DNA from: Caulobacter sp.
Lineage (GTDB): Bacteria > Pseudomonadota > Alphaproteobacteria > Caulobacterales > Caulobacteraceae
Direction of reading: 5' to 3'
NCBI GenBank assembly: GCA_030680355.1
Contig: JAUXVF010000026.1
Location: 108,476 to 172,475, forward strand
Length of the DNA: 64,000 nucleotides
The notes beneath the pieces were generated by a model. The model ran no database searches. It was not told the DNA's origin and saw only the letters and a list, made by a program, of their open reading frames with translations. The position numbers and the translations under genes are program-made. Below are positions 1-9,823 of the stretch, one piece after another (position 1 is the first letter of the stretch; each line of letters opens with the position of its first letter).

Positions 1-1
1 G

Positions 2-1765
2 CTGGTGGCCGGTCTGGCCCTGATCGGGGTCGCTGGCTACTACGCGGTGCTCACCGTCCATCTCGGCAACGCCCCGACAGACCGGGTCGTCATCGACTCG
101 CTGGTCTCGCTGGGCTTCGGCGCCTCGCTGATCTCGATCTTCGCCCGTCTGGGCGGCGGCATCTTCACCAAGGGCGCTGACGTCGGCGGTGACATGGTCG
201 GCAAGGTTGAAGCCGGCATTCCCGAAGACGACCCCCGCAACGCCGCGACCATCGCCGACAACGTCGGCGACAACGTCGGCGACTGCGCCGGCATGGCCGC
301 TGACCTGTTCGAGACCTATGCCGTGACCACGGTTGCAACCATGGTTCTGGCCGCCATCTTCTTCCGCGGTTCGCCCGAACTGCTGTCGAACATGATGCTG
401 CTGCCGCTGGCCATCTGCGCCATCGGCATCTTCGCCTCGATCATCGGCGCCTTCTTCGTCCGACTGGGCAAGAGCCAGAACATCATGGGCGCCCTGTACA
501 AGGGCCTCGCCGCCACCGGCATCCTGTCGGCCGTGGCGCTCTACTTCCTGTTCCCGATGTTCGTCACCGAGCCCATCAGCTTCCTCAACAGCGGCGGGGT
601 CGAAAAGACCTACGGCGCCATGGAGCTGTTCTGGTGCGGCATTACGGGTCTGGTGATCACCGCCCTGATCGTGATGATCACGGAATACTACACCGGCACC
701 AACTATCGCCCGGTCAAGTCGGTCGCCCAGGCGTCCGTCTCCGGTCACGGCACCAACGTCATCCAGGGTCTGGCCATGTCGCTGGAGGCCACCGCGCTTC
801 CGGCGCTGGTGATCATCGCCGGCATCATTGTCACCTACGGCCTGGCGGGCCTGTTCGGCATCGCCATCGCCGTGACCTCGATGCTGTCCCTGGCCGGCTT
901 CGTCGTCGCCCTGGACGCCTTTGGCCCCGTCACCGACAACGCCGGCGGCATCGCCGAGATGGCCGGCCTTCCCTCGGAAGTCCGCGTCACCACCGACGCC
1001 CTCGACGCCGTGGGCAACACCACCAAGGCCGTCACCAAGGGCTACGCCATCGGTTCGGCCGGCCTCGGCGCCCTGGTGCTGTTCGCCGCCTATACCGAAG
1101 ACCTGAAGTTCTTCACGGCTGAAGCCGCTCCCGGCAGCTTCTTCGACGGGCTCGGCGCGGTCGCCTTCGACCTCTCCAACCCCTACGTCGTGGTCGGCCT
1201 GCTGTTCGGCGGCCTGCTGCCCTTCCTGTTCGGCGGCATGTCGATGACCGCCGTCGGTCGCGCCGCCCAGGCGGTCGTGGTCGAGGTTCGCCGTCAGTTC
1301 CGCGAGAACCCCGGCATCATGACCGGCGAGGTCAAGCCCGAGTACGGCAAGGCCGTCGACATCCTGACCAAGGCCGCGATCCGCGAGATGATCGTGCCCT
1401 CGCTGCTGCCGGTCGCGTCCCCGGTGGTGCTGTTCTTCGTGATCAACGCCATCGCCGGCAAGGTCAACGCCTTCGCCAGCCTCGGCGCCATGCTGATGGG
1501 CGTGATCGTCACCGGCCTGTTCGTCGCCATCTCGATGACCTCGGGCGGCGGCGCCTGGGACAACGCCAAGAAGGTGATCGAAGAAGGCTTCACCGACAGC
1601 GACGGCGTCCTGCACGGCAAGGGCTCTGAAGCCCACAAGGCCGCCGTCACCGGCGACACCGTCGGCGATCCCTACAAGGACACCTCCGGTCCGGCGGTGA
1701 ACCCGATGATCAAGATCGCCAACATCGTGGCTCTGCTGCTGCTGGCGGTCCTGGCCCACAGCTAG
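2..1765 (+). CDS. hppA: K+-independent membrane proton-translocating pyrophosphatase, 5' end cut by window
   Basis: Integral inner-membrane H+-PPase: hydrolyses cytoplasmic pyrophosphate and pumps protons. About 587 residues are visible where the family usually has roughly 670-720, so the N-terminal membrane segments lie left of the window; the GTG at 5 is internal, not the true start. Seen: the substrate/Mg-binding stretch [11 protein letters not shown], then [20 protein letters not shown], many hydrophobic helices, and a C-terminus of the usual type ([15 protein letters not shown]). The motif [10 protein letters not shown] carries Lys and Thr at the two positions that separate K+-independent (Lys) from K+-dependent (Ala) enzymes, so this is inferred to be the K+-independent class. 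A factor-independent terminator follows directly. Confidence 0.97.
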   Translation: MVAGLALIGVAGYYAVLTVHLGNAPTDRVVIDSLVSLGFGASLISIFARLGGGIFTKGADVGGDMVGKVEAGIPEDDPRNAATIADNVGDNVGDCAGMAADLFETYAVTTVATMVLAAIFFRGSPELLSNMMLLPLAICAIGIFASIIGAFFVRLGKSQNIMGALYKGLAATGILSAVALYFLFPMFVTEPISFLNSGGVEKTYGAMELFWCGITGLVITALIVMITEYYTGTNYRPVKSVAQASVSGHGTNVIQGLAMSLEATALPALVIIAGIIVTYGLAGLFGIAIAVTSMLSLAGFVVALDAFGPVTDNAGGIAEMAGLPSEVRVTTDALDAVGNTTKAVTKGYAIGSAGLGALVLFAAYTEDLKFFTAEAAPGSFFDGLGAVAFDLSNPYVVVGLLFGGLLPFLFGGMSMTAVGRAAQAVVVEVRRQFRENPGIMTGEVKPEYGKAVDILTKAAIREMIVPSLLPVASPVVLFFVINAIAGKVNAFASLGAMLMGVIVTGLFVAISMTSGGGAWDNAKKVIEEGFTDSDGVLHGKGSEAHKAAVTGDTVGDPYKDTSGPAVNPMIKIANIVALLLLAVLAHS

Positions 1766-1820
1766 GACAGATGGCGCGCGTCTTCGGGCGCGCGCCGTCG
1801 TCAGTCATCCGATACGACGA

Positions 1821-1854
1821 CGCCCCGGAGAGCGATCTCCGGGGCGTTTTCGTT
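1821..1854 (+). terminator. Rho-independent terminator of hppA
   Basis: An 11-bp perfect stem (CGCCCCGGAGA / TCTCCGGGGCG) with a GCGA loop is followed by TTTTCGTT. It lies 55 bases past the hppA stop and just before the 3' end of the convergent bamE gene. No T-run exists on the minus strand, so it should act mainly on hppA. Confidence 0.85.
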
Positions 1855-1884
1855 ATTGGCGTCGATGTTCGAAGGGTACGGCGG

Positions 1885-2376
1885 TTAGTTGCGCCGGTCG
1901 CCCGGACGATTGCCGGGAACGCCTTCATCGTCGTTGGGCAGCATGCCGCCGCGACCGACGTTGCCCAGCAGCTGTTCGAGGATGGTCAGTTCGCGACCAC
2001 GCGTGGGCGTCTCGCGACCGTTGAAGGCGATGACCTTGCCATCCCGCAAGGTGTAGCTGTTCACGGACAGGACCTGCTCGGTCTCCTTGTCGAACGCGAT
2101 GGCGTAGATGCTGCGTTGCGCGACCCGGGGCTTGTAGAAGGCCACCCGGTCGGTGATCTGGCTCATGTAGAACCAGATGTTGGGGTCAAAGGTCGAGGTC
2201 GCCGACGGCGAGCCCAGCTTGCCCATCACGGTCGACTTGGTGTCCTGGCCGACCTTCATTTCGGCCGGGCTGACCTCGATGGCCTGGAACCCGGAATAGT
2301 TGGTCATCGGCATACAGGCGCCGGTCGTCACCAGGACAATGGCGGCGGAGGCGGCGAGGGCGGCTTTACGAAACAT
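1885..2376 (-). CDS. bamE: Outer membrane assembly lipoprotein BamE/SmpA/OmlA family
   Basis: 163 residues. The N-terminus is a lipoprotein signal peptide ending in VTTGAC, which puts the lipidated Cys at residue 21. The mature part has the SmpA/OmlA pattern: residues about 35-115 hold the helix-strand unit with VGQDTKSTVMGKLGSPS and WFYMSQ. BamE is an accessory lipoprotein of the BAM complex that inserts beta-barrel proteins in the outer membrane. The gene is convergent with hppA and divergent from the ubiquinol-cytochrome c chaperone gene, a neighbourhood typical of Caulobacter relatives. The C-terminal tail (about residues 120-163) is Gly/Arg/Asn-rich and probably disordered. Confidence 0.9.
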   Translation of the reverse strand: MFRKAALAASAAIVLVTTGACMPMTNYSGFQAIEVSPAEMKVGQDTKSTVMGKLGSPSATSTFDPNIWFYMSQITDRVAFYKPRVAQRSIYAIAFDKETEQVLSVNSYTLRDGKVIAFNGRETPTRGRELTILEQLLGNVGRGGMLPNDDEGVPGNRPGDRRN

Positions 2377-2482
2377 ATCGGCTCCCGGTGCGCGCGCATG
2401 CGCGGGTCTTTGACCTATCGCCCGCGCGGGCTTAGTTCAATGCCCCGCTTTAGGCTCCACTGGCGGCGAAATCGAGGCGATA

Positions 2483-3016
2483 GTGTCCATGCTTGATCGG
2501 CTGTTCCGGCCCAAACCCGCCAAACAGGCGGGAGACGCCCTTTACGCGGCCGCCGCGAAGCAGGCGCGCAGGCCCGATTTCTATACCGACAGGGGCGTGG
2601 CCGACACGCGGGAGGGGCGATTCGAGCTCTATACCCTTCACGTCATCCTGCTTGTTGATCGGCTGAAGGGGGAGACCGGGCTCGCCGGTGAGGCGCGCCA
2701 GACCCTGTTCGACCGCTATGTCATGGGGCTGGATGACGCCTTCCGCGAACTGGGCGTGGGCGACCTGTCGGTGGCCAAACGGGTCAAGAAGCTGGGCGAA
2801 GCCTTCTACGGCCGGCTCAAGGCCTTCGAGACCGCCCTGGAAACCCTGCCCGACCAGGCTCCGCTCGCCGCCTTGATGACCCGCACCGTGCTGGAAGACC
2901 GCCCGGGCCAAGGTGACGCGCTGGCCGCCTATGTCGTGTCCGCGCGTCGGGCCCTGTCGAGCCAGTCGCTGGAGACGCTGTTGTCGGGCGCCGTCACCTG
3001 GGAGGTCAGCGCATGA
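2483..3016 (+). CDS. Ubiquinol-cytochrome c chaperone (CBP3/UQCC1 family)
   Basis: 177 residues with the Ubiq_cyt_C_chap pattern: YTDRGVADTREGRFELYTLH, then ILLVDRL, FDRYVMGLDDAFRELGVGD and KRVKKLGEAFYGRL. The family (mitochondrial Cbp3/UQCC1) assists cytochrome b/bc1 assembly. Start chosen: GTG at 2483 (MSMLDR); an ATG two codons downstream at 2489 is equally possible. The stop overlaps the next gene by 4 bases (ATGA at 3013), so the two are probably translationally coupled. Confidence 0.88.
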   Translation: MSMLDRLFRPKPAKQAGDALYAAAAKQARRPDFYTDRGVADTREGRFELYTLHVILLVDRLKGETGLAGEARQTLFDRYVMGLDDAFRELGVGDLSVAKRVKKLGEAFYGRLKAFETALETLPDQAPLAALMTRTVLEDRPGQGDALAAYVVSARRALSSQSLETLLSGAVTWEVSA

Positions 3017-3546
3017 AAGTAGAGAAACCCTGGAGCGCGATGATTCGGCTGGGCGACCTCGGCAGGGGCGTCGTGCGGAGAAAGCTCGAGCCCGACGCCG
3101 CCACCCGCGCCGCCATCGCCCGCGAGTTGGGTCTGGTCTCGATCGATTCGCTGACGGCCGATGTCGAGGCGAGCGCCTGGCTGGACGGCGGCGAGATCGT
3201 CGGACAGTTCAGCGCGGAGGTCACCCAGACATGCGGCGTGACCGCCGAGGACTTCCCCGTCCGGATCTCGAGCGCGTTCGAGATCCGCGTGGTCCCGGCC
3301 GACAGCCCCCATGCCCCGCAGGACGCTGGCGAGGAAATCGACCTCGATCCCGAGGCCGATGATCCCCCCGACGTGCTCGAGGACGACCGGATCGATCTTG
3401 CCGGATACGTGGTCGAGCATCTGGCCCTGGAGCTGGATCCGTTCCCCCGCAAGCCGGGCGCGGTGTTCACGGCCCCCGAAGAGCCGGTGGAAATGTCCCC
3501 GTTCGCTGTGCTCAAAGGTCTGAAGACCGACACCGCTGGCGACTAA
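3013..3546 (+). CDS. YceD/DUF177 family protein
   Basis: 177 residues. YceD-family signs are the beta-rich N-terminal half, the conserved Cys in EVTQTCGVTAEDFPV (about residue 75), and the acidic stretch followed by DRIDLAGYVVEHLALELDPFP. In many bacteria this gene precedes rpmF and plsX; here rpmF is absent and plsX follows after 91 bases. The family has been linked to 23S rRNA accumulation, but its molecular function is not firmly settled. It overlaps the upstream chaperone gene by 4 bases. Confidence 0.88.
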   Translation: MKVEKPWSAMIRLGDLGRGVVRRKLEPDAATRAAIARELGLVSIDSLTADVEASAWLDGGEIVGQFSAEVTQTCGVTAEDFPVRISSAFEIRVVPADSPHAPQDAGEEIDLDPEADDPPDVLEDDRIDLAGYVVEHLALELDPFPRKPGAVFTAPEEPVEMSPFAVLKGLKTDTAGD

Positions 3547-3637
3547 GGACGAGGGCGGGCTTGCATCGCCGCCGTGCGGGGGTAAGTTCCGCCGGCTCCG
3601 CCCCTACGGGGTCTAGATACGGATTCGCGGCCGGCCC

Positions 3638-4711
3638 TTGCCCCAAACCCTGGTCATCTCGATTGACGCGATGGGCGGCGACCACGGCCCGTCCGTGGTG
3701 GTCGCCGGCGTCGATATCGCGGCGCGCGCCATCCCTGATCTCCGCTTCCTGCTTCATGGCGACGAGGCCCAGATCAATCCCGAGTTGGCGAAATGGCCGG
3801 CCGCCCGGGCCGTCAGTACGGTGCTCCACACCGACAAAGCCATTTCGATGGACGAGAAGCCGGCCCAGGCCATGCGCCGGGGCAAGGGCTCGAGTGTCTG
3901 GAACGCCGTCGAGGCCTTGCGGGAGGGGCAGGCGGCCGTGGCTGTGTCCGCCGGCAACACCGGCGCGCTGATGGCGATCTCCAAACTGCTTCTGCGCATG
4001 GCGCCGGGAATCGCCCGGCCCGCCATTGTCGCCAGCTGGCCGACGCTCACCGGGGTGACCGCCGTTCTCGATGTCGGGGCCAATGTCGAGAGCGACGCGG
4101 CGCAACTGGTCGAGTTCGCCATCATGGGCGCCGCCTTCCACCACGCCGTCCACGGCTCGGCCCGCCCCACCGTGGGGGTGCTGAACGTCGGGTCGGAGGA
4201 AGAGAAGGGCCATGACGAGGTGCGCGGCGCTCACGCCCTCCTGCGGGCCACCACCCTCGACCTCGATTATCGGGGCTTCGTCGAGGGCAATGATATCGCC
4301 AAGGGCACCGTCGACGTCATCGTGACCGATGGCTTCACGGGCAATGTGGCCCTGAAGACGGCCGAGGGTCTGGCGCGATTTTTCGCGGCCGAGATGCGGT
4401 CGACCTTCACCTCCAGCCCGATGGCCATGCTGGGCGCGCTGTTCGCCTCGTCAGGCCTCAGGAAGATGCGGCAGCGGCTGGACCCCGGCGCGGTCAACGG
4501 CGGCCCGCTGCTGGGCCTCAACGGCATCGTCGTAAAGAGCCATGGCGGCGCTGACGCCAAGGGCTTCGCGGCGGCCATCAGGGTCGCGGCCGATCTGGCG
4601 CGCAGTGATTTCACGGCCGAGATCGAGCGCAATATCCAGCGGCTGACAACGATCCTTTCCGAAACCACCACAGCCACGGTCACGGCCACGGCCGAGGGAG
4701 TCGCCGAGTGA
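3638..4711 (+). CDS. plsX: Phosphate acyltransferase PlsX
   Basis: 357 residues, normal length. PlsX makes acyl-phosphate from acyl-ACP at the inner face of the membrane, feeding PlsY in phospholipid synthesis. Seen: the N-terminal SIDAMGGDHGPSVVV signature, SAGNTGALMAIS, ANVESDAAQLVEFA and IVTDGFTGNVALKTAEG. The start must be TTG at 3638: an in-frame TAG lies at 3614-3616 and no ATG or GTG occurs between it and the conserved N-terminus. The stop overlaps fabH by 4 bases (GTGA), the usual plsX-fabH coupling. Confidence 0.97.
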   Translation: MPQTLVISIDAMGGDHGPSVVVAGVDIAARAIPDLRFLLHGDEAQINPELAKWPAARAVSTVLHTDKAISMDEKPAQAMRRGKGSSVWNAVEALREGQAAVAVSAGNTGALMAISKLLLRMAPGIARPAIVASWPTLTGVTAVLDVGANVESDAAQLVEFAIMGAAFHHAVHGSARPTVGVLNVGSEEEKGHDEVRGAHALLRATTLDLDYRGFVEGNDIAKGTVDVIVTDGFTGNVALKTAEGLARFFAAEMRSTFTSSPMAMLGALFASSGLRKMRQRLDPGAVNGGPLLGLNGIVVKSHGGADAKGFAAAIRVAADLARSDFTAEIERNIQRLTTILSETTTATVTATAEGVAE

Positions 4712-5685
4712 GTGTTCTGCGTAGTGTGGTGACCGGCGTCGGCGGCTATCTGCCTGAAAACGTCGTCACCAACGATGATCTCGCGAAAATCGTCGACACC
4801 GATGACGCCTGGATCCGCGAACGGACCGGCATCCGCCAGCGCCACCGGGCCGGCGATGACCAGGCGGTGTCCGACCTGGCCGTTGAAGCGGCGAAGCGGG
4901 CGCTGGCCGCCGCCGGCCGCACCGCCGCGGATATCGACCTGATCATTGTCGCCACGACGACCGCCGACCTGACCTTCCCGGCCACCGCCGCCATCGTCCA
5001 GCGCAAGCTGGGCTGCCCCGTCGGCATCGCCTTTGACGTCCAGGCGGTCTGCTCGGGCTTCGTTTATGGCCTGACGGTGGCCGACGGGTTCGTGGCCCGC
5101 GGCCATTCCAAATGCGCCCTGGTGATCGGCGCCGAGACCATGACCCGCCTGATGGACTGGACCGACCGCGGCACCTGCGTGCTGTTCGGCGACGGCGCAG
5201 GCGCTGTTGTGCTTGAGCCGGGCGAGGGCCAGGGGACGACCGATGACCGCGGTCTGCTCGGCTTCGCCCTGCGCTGCGACGGCACCAAGCAGGACCTGCT
5301 GTTCGTCGATGGCGGCCCCTCCACGACCGGGACCGTCGGCAAGCTGCGCATGCTGGGCAACCAGGTGTTCAAACATGCCGTGATCAACATCTCCGAGGCC
5401 GTCGTGGCCGCCGCCAAACAGGCGGGCGTCGCGGTGTCCGATGTCGACTGGTTCATTCCGCACCAGGCCAACGAGCGGATTCTGACGGGTGTCGCCAATC
5501 GTCTGGGCATCGATGAGGCCAAGGTCATTCAGACCGTCGATCATCACGCCAACACCTCGGCGGCCTCCATTCCCCTGGCCCTGGCCGAGGGGGTCGCCGA
5601 TGGGCGGATCAAAAAAGGCGATCTGCTGCTTCTTGAGGCCATGGGCGGCGGCCTGACCTGGGGCGCCTGCGTTATTCGACTCTAG
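4708..5685 (+). CDS. fabH: Beta-ketoacyl-ACP synthase III
   Basis: 325 residues. Starts fatty-acid synthesis by condensing acetyl-CoA with malonyl-ACP. The catalytic triad is visible: Cys115 in QAVCSGF, His252 in IPHQANERI and Asn282 in HHANTSAASIP; the C-terminus is the standard EAMGGGLTWGACVIRL. GTG start at 4708 overlaps the plsX stop. Downstream ihfA has its own upstream gap of 91 bases. Confidence 0.98.
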   Translation: MSVLRSVVTGVGGYLPENVVTNDDLAKIVDTDDAWIRERTGIRQRHRAGDDQAVSDLAVEAAKRALAAAGRTAADIDLIIVATTTADLTFPATAAIVQRKLGCPVGIAFDVQAVCSGFVYGLTVADGFVARGHSKCALVIGAETMTRLMDWTDRGTCVLFGDGAGAVVLEPGEGQGTTDDRGLLGFALRCDGTKQDLLFVDGGPSTTGTVGKLRMLGNQVFKHAVINISEAVVAAAKQAGVAVSDVDWFIPHQANERILTGVANRLGIDEAKVIQTVDHHANTSAASIPLALAEGVADGRIKKGDLLLLEAMGGGLTWGACVIRL

Positions 5686-5720
5686 GTTTCCAATTCCGCA
5701 TGTCGCGGGAACCCTTTGAC

Positions 5721-5749
5721 TTGACGGACCAATCGGGTCATGCACCGAT
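5721..5749 (+). promoter_or_regulatory. Candidate housekeeping promoter of ihfA
   Basis: TTGACGG at 5721-5727 matches the -35 consensus TTGACGS described for the Caulobacter major sigma factor. After 14 bases, GCACCGAT is a weak match to the -10 consensus GCTANAWC. It sits 28 bases before the ihfA ATG. The -35 is convincing, the -10 is not. Confidence 0.35.
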
Positions 5750-5776
5750 AGTCTGACGGGGCATTGGGAGCGGGGC

Positions 5777-6079
5777 ATGAAGGGCGAAACCCTCACGCGT
5801 GCGGAATTGACCGAGGCGGTTCACGAAGAAGTGGGCCTCACTCGACAGGACTGTGGTGGGCTGGTCGAGCGCACCCTGGACCTGGTGGCCGAGGCGCTAG
5901 AGCTGGGCCAGACCGTGAAACTGTCCGGATTTGGCGTTTTCCAGGTCCGGGCCAAACGCGCCCGGATGGGCCGCAATCCCAAGACCGGCGAACCCGCGGA
6001 GATCGAACCCCGCCGCGTGATCGGGTTTCGGGCCTCCCAGGTCATGAAGGCGCGGATTGATCGCGCGCTGAGCGACTGA
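5777..6079 (+). CDS. ihfA: Integration host factor subunit alpha
   Basis: 100 residues, normal length. DNA-bending histone-like protein that works as a heterodimer with IHF-beta. Seen: N-terminal helices ([17 protein letters not shown]), [12 protein letters not shown], and the flexible DNA-binding arm [12 protein letters not shown] followed by [14 protein letters not shown] MerR-type gene follows after 8 bases, an order common in alphaproteobacteria. In Caulobacter IHF takes part in cell-cycle and flagellar promoters. Confidence 0.97.
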   Translation: MKGETLTRAELTEAVHEEVGLTRQDCGGLVERTLDLVAEALELGQTVKLSGFGVFQVRAKRARMGRNPKTGEPAEIEPRRVIGFRASQVMKARIDRALSD

Positions 6080-6087
6080 CGGGCGCC

Positions 6088-6507
6088 GTGGCGAAGGGCC
6101 CCCACGCCTTCCGCACCATCTCGGAAGCTGCCGAGGAACTGGGCGTGCCCCAGCATGTCCTGCGCTTCTGGGAGACCAAGTTTTCCTTTATCCGCCCGAT
6201 GAAACGGGCCGGCGGTCGGCGATTCTATCGACCGCAGGACATCGCCGTGCTGCGCGGGGTTCGGGCCCTGCTGCATGACGAGGGCTACACCATCAAGGGT
6301 GTCCAGAAGCTCCACAAGGAGCAGGGCGTCCGTTGGCTGGCCGTGGCGGGCGAGGGCGGCGAGGGCGTTGTCGACAGCCAGAAGGCCGCGCCGGTCGCGG
6401 TCGAGCGGGCCGAGGTGAAGCCTGAGGCGCGGGACCGGCTGACGGCCGCGCTCGCCGATCTGGAGGCCGTGAAAGCCCGGCTGGACGGTCTTCTCAACCG
6501 GGAATGA
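6088..6507 (+). CDS. MerR-family transcriptional regulator
   Basis: 139 residues, GTG start at 6088. N-terminal MerR winged helix ([22 protein letters not shown], then [19 protein letters not shown]) at about residues 8-77. The C-terminal part has no Cys-rich metal site and ends in a predicted coiled coil ([14 protein letters not shown]). It belongs to the small MerR group that accompanies ihfA in alphaproteobacteria; its effector is unknown. Probably co-transcribed with ihfA. Confidence 0.9.
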   Translation: MAKGPHAFRTISEAAEELGVPQHVLRFWETKFSFIRPMKRAGGRRFYRPQDIAVLRGVRALLHDEGYTIKGVQKLHKEQGVRWLAVAGEGGEGVVDSQKAAPVAVERAEVKPEARDRLTAALADLEAVKARLDGLLNRE

Positions 6508-6562
6508 TTTGGTCGTTGCCGGGTAGGGGACCTGTCCCTATAAGGGCGCTCCTTCCGGATGT

Positions 6563-6639
<77 letters not shown>

Positions 6640-6667
6640 TTTCCGCAGGAAATGACTGGAAGTAAGG

Positions 6668-6698
6668 AAGGGTCGCCGAGAGGCGGCCCTTTTCTTTT
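6668..6698 (+). terminator. Rho-independent terminator after tRNA-Pro
   Basis: Stem AAGGGTCGCC / GGCGGCCCTT (one T-G wobble) with a GAGA loop is followed by TTCTTTT. It starts 28 bases past the tRNA CCA. Confidence 0.85.
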
Positions 6699-6703
6699 GC
6701 CGG

Positions 6704-6907
6704 CTAACGCGGCCCGTCGCGGTTCATCCAGGTCAGCAGCGGGAACAGCGGCAAACCCCAGGCGGTTCCGACGACCACGAAATAGATCAGCCTGACGGCC
6801 GGATGGTCGTAAAGATGGTCGGCGATCAACATCGCCGCCGCTGCATAGGCGGCCAGGAAGACGACGATCGCGACCATGCCGACGAACTTTTTCAGGCGCG
6901 GGGTCAT
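6704..6907 (-). CDS. DUF2842 small membrane protein
   Basis: 67 residues from the ATG at 6907 ([10 protein letters not shown]); a longer in-frame reading to 6994 exists, but the family begins at MTPR. Two transmembrane segments: about residues 8-30 and 38-58, the second ending in the conserved [16 protein letters not shown]. The family is small, alphaproteobacterial and of unknown function. Confidence 0.78.
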   Translation of the reverse strand: MTPRLKKFVGMVAIVVFLAAYAAAAMLIADHLYDHPAVRLIYFVVVGTAWGLPLFPLLTWMNRDGPR

Positions 6908-6980
6908 GCTGGCTCCAACGACGTCGCCGACCGGCGACGCCGCCGACATAGGCCAGACCCGTCCCTGATAGAAGGGCCGG

Positions 6981-7229
6981 TCATCGGCGGACAATCAGGG
7001 CGCGAAGGCCAAGCAGAATAACCGCGCCGACGACGGCGGCCAGAATCAGGGGGCCGGCGCCCTGGATCGGCAGGCCGATGGCATGGCTGCCGGCGATCCC
7101 CAGAACGCCGCCGCCGCAGCCTGCGATCAGCGCCGCGAACCGCGACGGCTGACCAGGGCTCATCCGCCGGGCGACAGCGCCCGCGAGAAGACCGATTACC
7201 GCGACGATGAACAGGCCCGGCGTCATCAT
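6981..7229 (-). CDS. GlsB/YeaQ/YmgE-like small membrane protein
   Basis: About 82 residues from MMTPGLFIV (ATG at 7229 or 7226); the upstream extension to 7322 is unlike the family. Three hydrophobic segments with Gly-rich turns (GLLAGAVARRMSPGQ, AGCGGGVLGIAGSHAIGL, then a last helix ending RALIVRR), as in transglycosylase-associated proteins (GlsB/YeaQ), whose function is poorly defined. It lies 73 bases upstream of the DUF2842 gene on the same strand. Confidence 0.6.
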   Translation of the reverse strand: MMTPGLFIVAVIGLLAGAVARRMSPGQPSRFAALIAGCGGGVLGIAGSHAIGLPIQGAGPLILAAVVGAVILLGLRALIVRR

Positions 7230-7343
7230 GAAATCAGCATGACAGCCTCGTGGGTCGACGTCACCGGTCTGGACCCGGGCCGACGCGGGGCGTAGTGGTC
7301 CGCGCGCCCTGATCTTGCCCAAAACGCCCCCGAAAGACGCGTC

Positions 7344-8375
7344 ATGACCTCATTCCTGCGCTCTGACCGGTCCCGTCCGGTCGCTGTCTGGCTGTTCGCG
7401 GTGGCGTTCCTGGTTCTGGCCATGGTCATCGTGGGCGGCGCGACCCGGCTGACCGGCTCGGGCCTGTCGATCACGGAATGGCGGCCGGTCACCGGCGCGT
7501 TGCCGCCGCTGTCGGATCAGGCCTGGCAGGGCGAGTTCGCCAAATACCGGGAGATTCCCCAGTACGCCCAGATCAACGCCGGCATGAGCCTGGCGGCCTT
7601 CAAGGCCATCTACTGGTGGGAATGGAGCCATCGGCTGCTGGGCCGGCTGGTGGGCGCCGCCTTCGCCGTTCCGTTCGCGATCTTCCTGATCCGTCGCGAC
7701 ATCCCCAAACGCCTGATCTGGCGCTGCGGCGCCATGCTCGGCCTGGGCGGGCTGCAGGGCGCCATCGGCTGGTGGATGGTCTCCAGCGGCCTCGCCGACC
7801 GCGTCAGCGTCGCGCCTGAACGCCTGGCCGTCCATCTGGGCCTGGCCCTGGCCTTGCTGGTGCTGCTGGTCTGGACGGCCCTGGACGCCTGGACCGGTCA
7901 GCCGCGGCAGGGCAATCCGACCCGCTGGCGGGCCGGGGCGTTGATCTTTCTGGCGGCGGTGTTTGTTCAGTGTCTGCTTGGGGCGCTGGTGGCCGGAGCC
8001 CACGCCGGCTTCATCTACAATGACTGGCCGTTGATGGGCGGCACGCTGTTCCCCCACGACTACGCAGGGACCAGCCTCTGGGCGACCCTGGCCCACAACC
8101 AGGCCTCGGTGCAGCTGCACCACAGGCTGGGGGCCTATCTGCTGCTGGGGGCGGCCCTGGCCGTGGCGGCGCTGGCCTGGCGTCACCGCTACCTGTCGTC
8201 GGACACCAAGGTCCTGGGCCTGACCGTGGGCGGCGTCGCCCTGCTGCAGGCGCTGCTGGGAATCGCCGCCCTGATGGCGGGCGTGCCTGTATGGCTGGGC
8301 ATCCTGCACCAGCTGGGCGCGGCGGCCCTGCTGATCGCGGCCACCGCCTTCGCCTGGCGCGTGCGGCGGCTCTAG
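7344..8375 (+). CDS. ctaA: Heme A synthase (COX15/CtaA)
   Basis: 343 residues with eight predicted membrane segments, alphaproteobacterial type-2 CtaA. It oxidises the C8 methyl of heme O to heme A for cytochrome aa3 oxidase. Seen: [19 protein letters not shown] (catalytic-type Glu45), [11 protein letters not shown] (heme-ligand His96), [13 protein letters not shown] and [13 protein letters not shown] (second-half heme His residues). The stop overlaps the convergent phoX-like gene by 4 bases. No other cytochrome oxidase genes are near. Confidence 0.96.
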   Translation: MTSFLRSDRSRPVAVWLFAVAFLVLAMVIVGGATRLTGSGLSITEWRPVTGALPPLSDQAWQGEFAKYREIPQYAQINAGMSLAAFKAIYWWEWSHRLLGRLVGAAFAVPFAIFLIRRDIPKRLIWRCGAMLGLGGLQGAIGWWMVSSGLADRVSVAPERLAVHLGLALALLVLLVWTALDAWTGQPRQGNPTRWRAGALIFLAAVFVQCLLGALVAGAHAGFIYNDWPLMGGTLFPHDYAGTSLWATLAHNQASVQLHHRLGAYLLLGAALAVAALAWRHRYLSSDTKVLGLTVGGVALLQALLGIAALMAGVPVWLGILHQLGAAALLIAATAFAWRVRRL

Positions 8376-9772
8376 GCTCTCAGCGACGCCCAGGGCCCGG
8401 TCACGGCCAGGGTGATGCCCGGCCAGTAGATGTTGACGAACATCGTCGTCCCGTCCGGCGAGAAACAGACCCCGGCCAGCTCGGCGTTGTCACGATAGGC
8501 GTTGCGGGCGATCGTATAGACCTGACCGTCCGGGGTGACGCCTCGCAGGTGGTTCTTCAGCGTATCCGAATAGCGGTCCTCGCAGAGGATCAGGTGGCCG
8601 TTGGGGGCGACTGTGATGTTGTCGGGGAAATCCATCACCCGGTCGTCGGTGGGCTCCAGAAACAGCTGCAGGGCTCCCGGCGCGTCGGCCTCGCCAGGCT
8701 GACCTTCATGCGGGCTGGGCCGGTAGCGCAGGATCTGGCCATGCTTGTCCGGACCGCTGTCGGTGCAGGTGAAGAAGGCTTCGCCCTGACCCCAGAAAAT
8801 GCCTTCGCCGCGGCCGACGATCAGGGCCCCGGCGGTATGGCCGCGGTAGCGCAGGTCATCGTTCGGCGATTCCACATCCTCGAGATCGATCCAGGCCACC
8901 GCCCGCGTGTCGCCCTGGGTCCAGACCGGCTGGTCGCCCCGGTTGCGGGCGTCGGCGCCCGGGAGGTCGCGGAAGGCCAGGGCCTGCAGACGGCCGCCGA
9001 GAGCCAGCTGGCCGGGCGTGTTGGGAATGAAGCGGTAGAACAGGCCGGCCCGGTCGGGAGCGGGGCCGTCCTCGGTCAGATAGACAATGCCGGTGACCGG
9101 ATCGACCGCCGCCGCCTCGTGCAGGAAACGTCCCATCGCGGTCAGCGGAACCGGGGCGACCAGACCCTTCGCCCTGGCCGGAACCTCGAACACCCAGCCA
9201 TGGCTCTTGCCCAGACCGTCGGCCGTCCCGACCGTAGTCTCCTCACAGCTCAGCCAGCTGCCCCAGGGCGTGGGGCCGCCGGCGCAGTTGGTCGAGGTTC
9301 CGGCCAGGGCCAGCTCGGCCCTGTGCAGCGTCCCGTCGGCGGTGTCGTAGATCAGCCGGGTGACGCCGCCGGGGAGGGGCTCGCCGCTGGCGTCGATGTC
9401 GTAGACCCTGTCCGGCCGGGGGCGTTTCTTGATGGCCCTGGCCATGCCCAGCGGGCCTTCGTTGACCTTGGTGTGCTTGATCTCGTGGTTGCGCATCAGG
9501 ATCACGCGCGATCCCTTGAGCGGAAAACAGGCCATGCCGTCGGCCTTGTAGGGCGCCAGGTAGCCGTCGTTCATTTCCTGACCGGCATAGGAGACGACGC
9601 GATAGGAAAAACCCGCGGGCAGATCGAGGATGCCATTGGGATCGGCCACCAGCGGTCCGTAACCGGCAATCTCGTTGCGGTAGGTCTCCGCGCCGGTCTG
9701 GGCGCGGGCGAGTCCGGCGAAGGCCAGGGAGACGGCGGTGGCGCCTAGCAGGCCGCGGCGGGACAGGGTCAT
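8372..9772 (-). CDS. PhoX-family (DUF839) Tat-exported protein
   Basis: 466 residues. The N-terminus is a twin-arginine signal ([21 protein letters not shown]), so export is as a folded, probably metal-loaded protein. The rest has PhoX/DUF839 features: [59 protein letters not shown] and LCEDRYSD. PhoX enzymes are Ca/Fe-dependent periplasmic phosphatases, but many DUF839 members are uncharacterised, so activity on phosphate esters is inferred. The stop overlaps the ctaA stop region. A hairpin overlaps the ribosome-binding region (see findings). Confidence 0.85.
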   Translation of the reverse strand: MTLSRRGLLGATAVSLAFAGLARAQTGAETYRNEIAGYGPLVADPNGILDLPAGFSYRVVSYAGQEMNDGYLAPYKADGMACFPLKGSRVILMRNHEIKHTKVNEGPLGMARAIKKRPRPDRVYDIDASGEPLPGGVTRLIYDTADGTLHRAELALAGTSTNCAGGPTPWGSWLSCEETTVGTADGLGKSHGWVFEVPARAKGLVAPVPLTAMGRFLHEAAAVDPVTGIVYLTEDGPAPDRAGLFYRFIPNTPGQLALGGRLQALAFRDLPGADARNRGDQPVWTQGDTRAVAWIDLEDVESPNDDLRYRGHTAGALIVGRGEGIFWGQGEAFFTCTDSGPDKHGQILRYRPSPHEGQPGEADAPGALQLFLEPTDDRVMDFPDNITVAPNGHLILCEDRYSDTLKNHLRGVTPDGQVYTIARNAYRDNAELAGVCFSPDGTTMFVNIYWPGITLAVTGPWASLRA

Positions 9773-9780
9773 GTGGAGCT

Positions 9781-9798
9781 CCGGAACGAATATTCCGG
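9781..9798. promoter_or_regulatory. Palindrome in the phoX leader
   Basis: CCGGAACGAATATTCCGG: 6-base arms around a 6-base centre, starting 8 bases upstream of the phoX ATG. In the phoX transcript one arm abuts the GGAG Shine-Dalgarno-like bases, so it could be an operator or a translation-control hairpin. Confidence 0.4.
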
Positions 9799-9823
9799 CT
9801 AGCGCCCGACTGCGACAGAGTCA

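Noticed and set aside
8291..9748. A 485-codon plus-strand frame opposite phoX
   Set aside because: Antisense shadow of the PhoX-like gene; composition and lack of motifs argue against coding.
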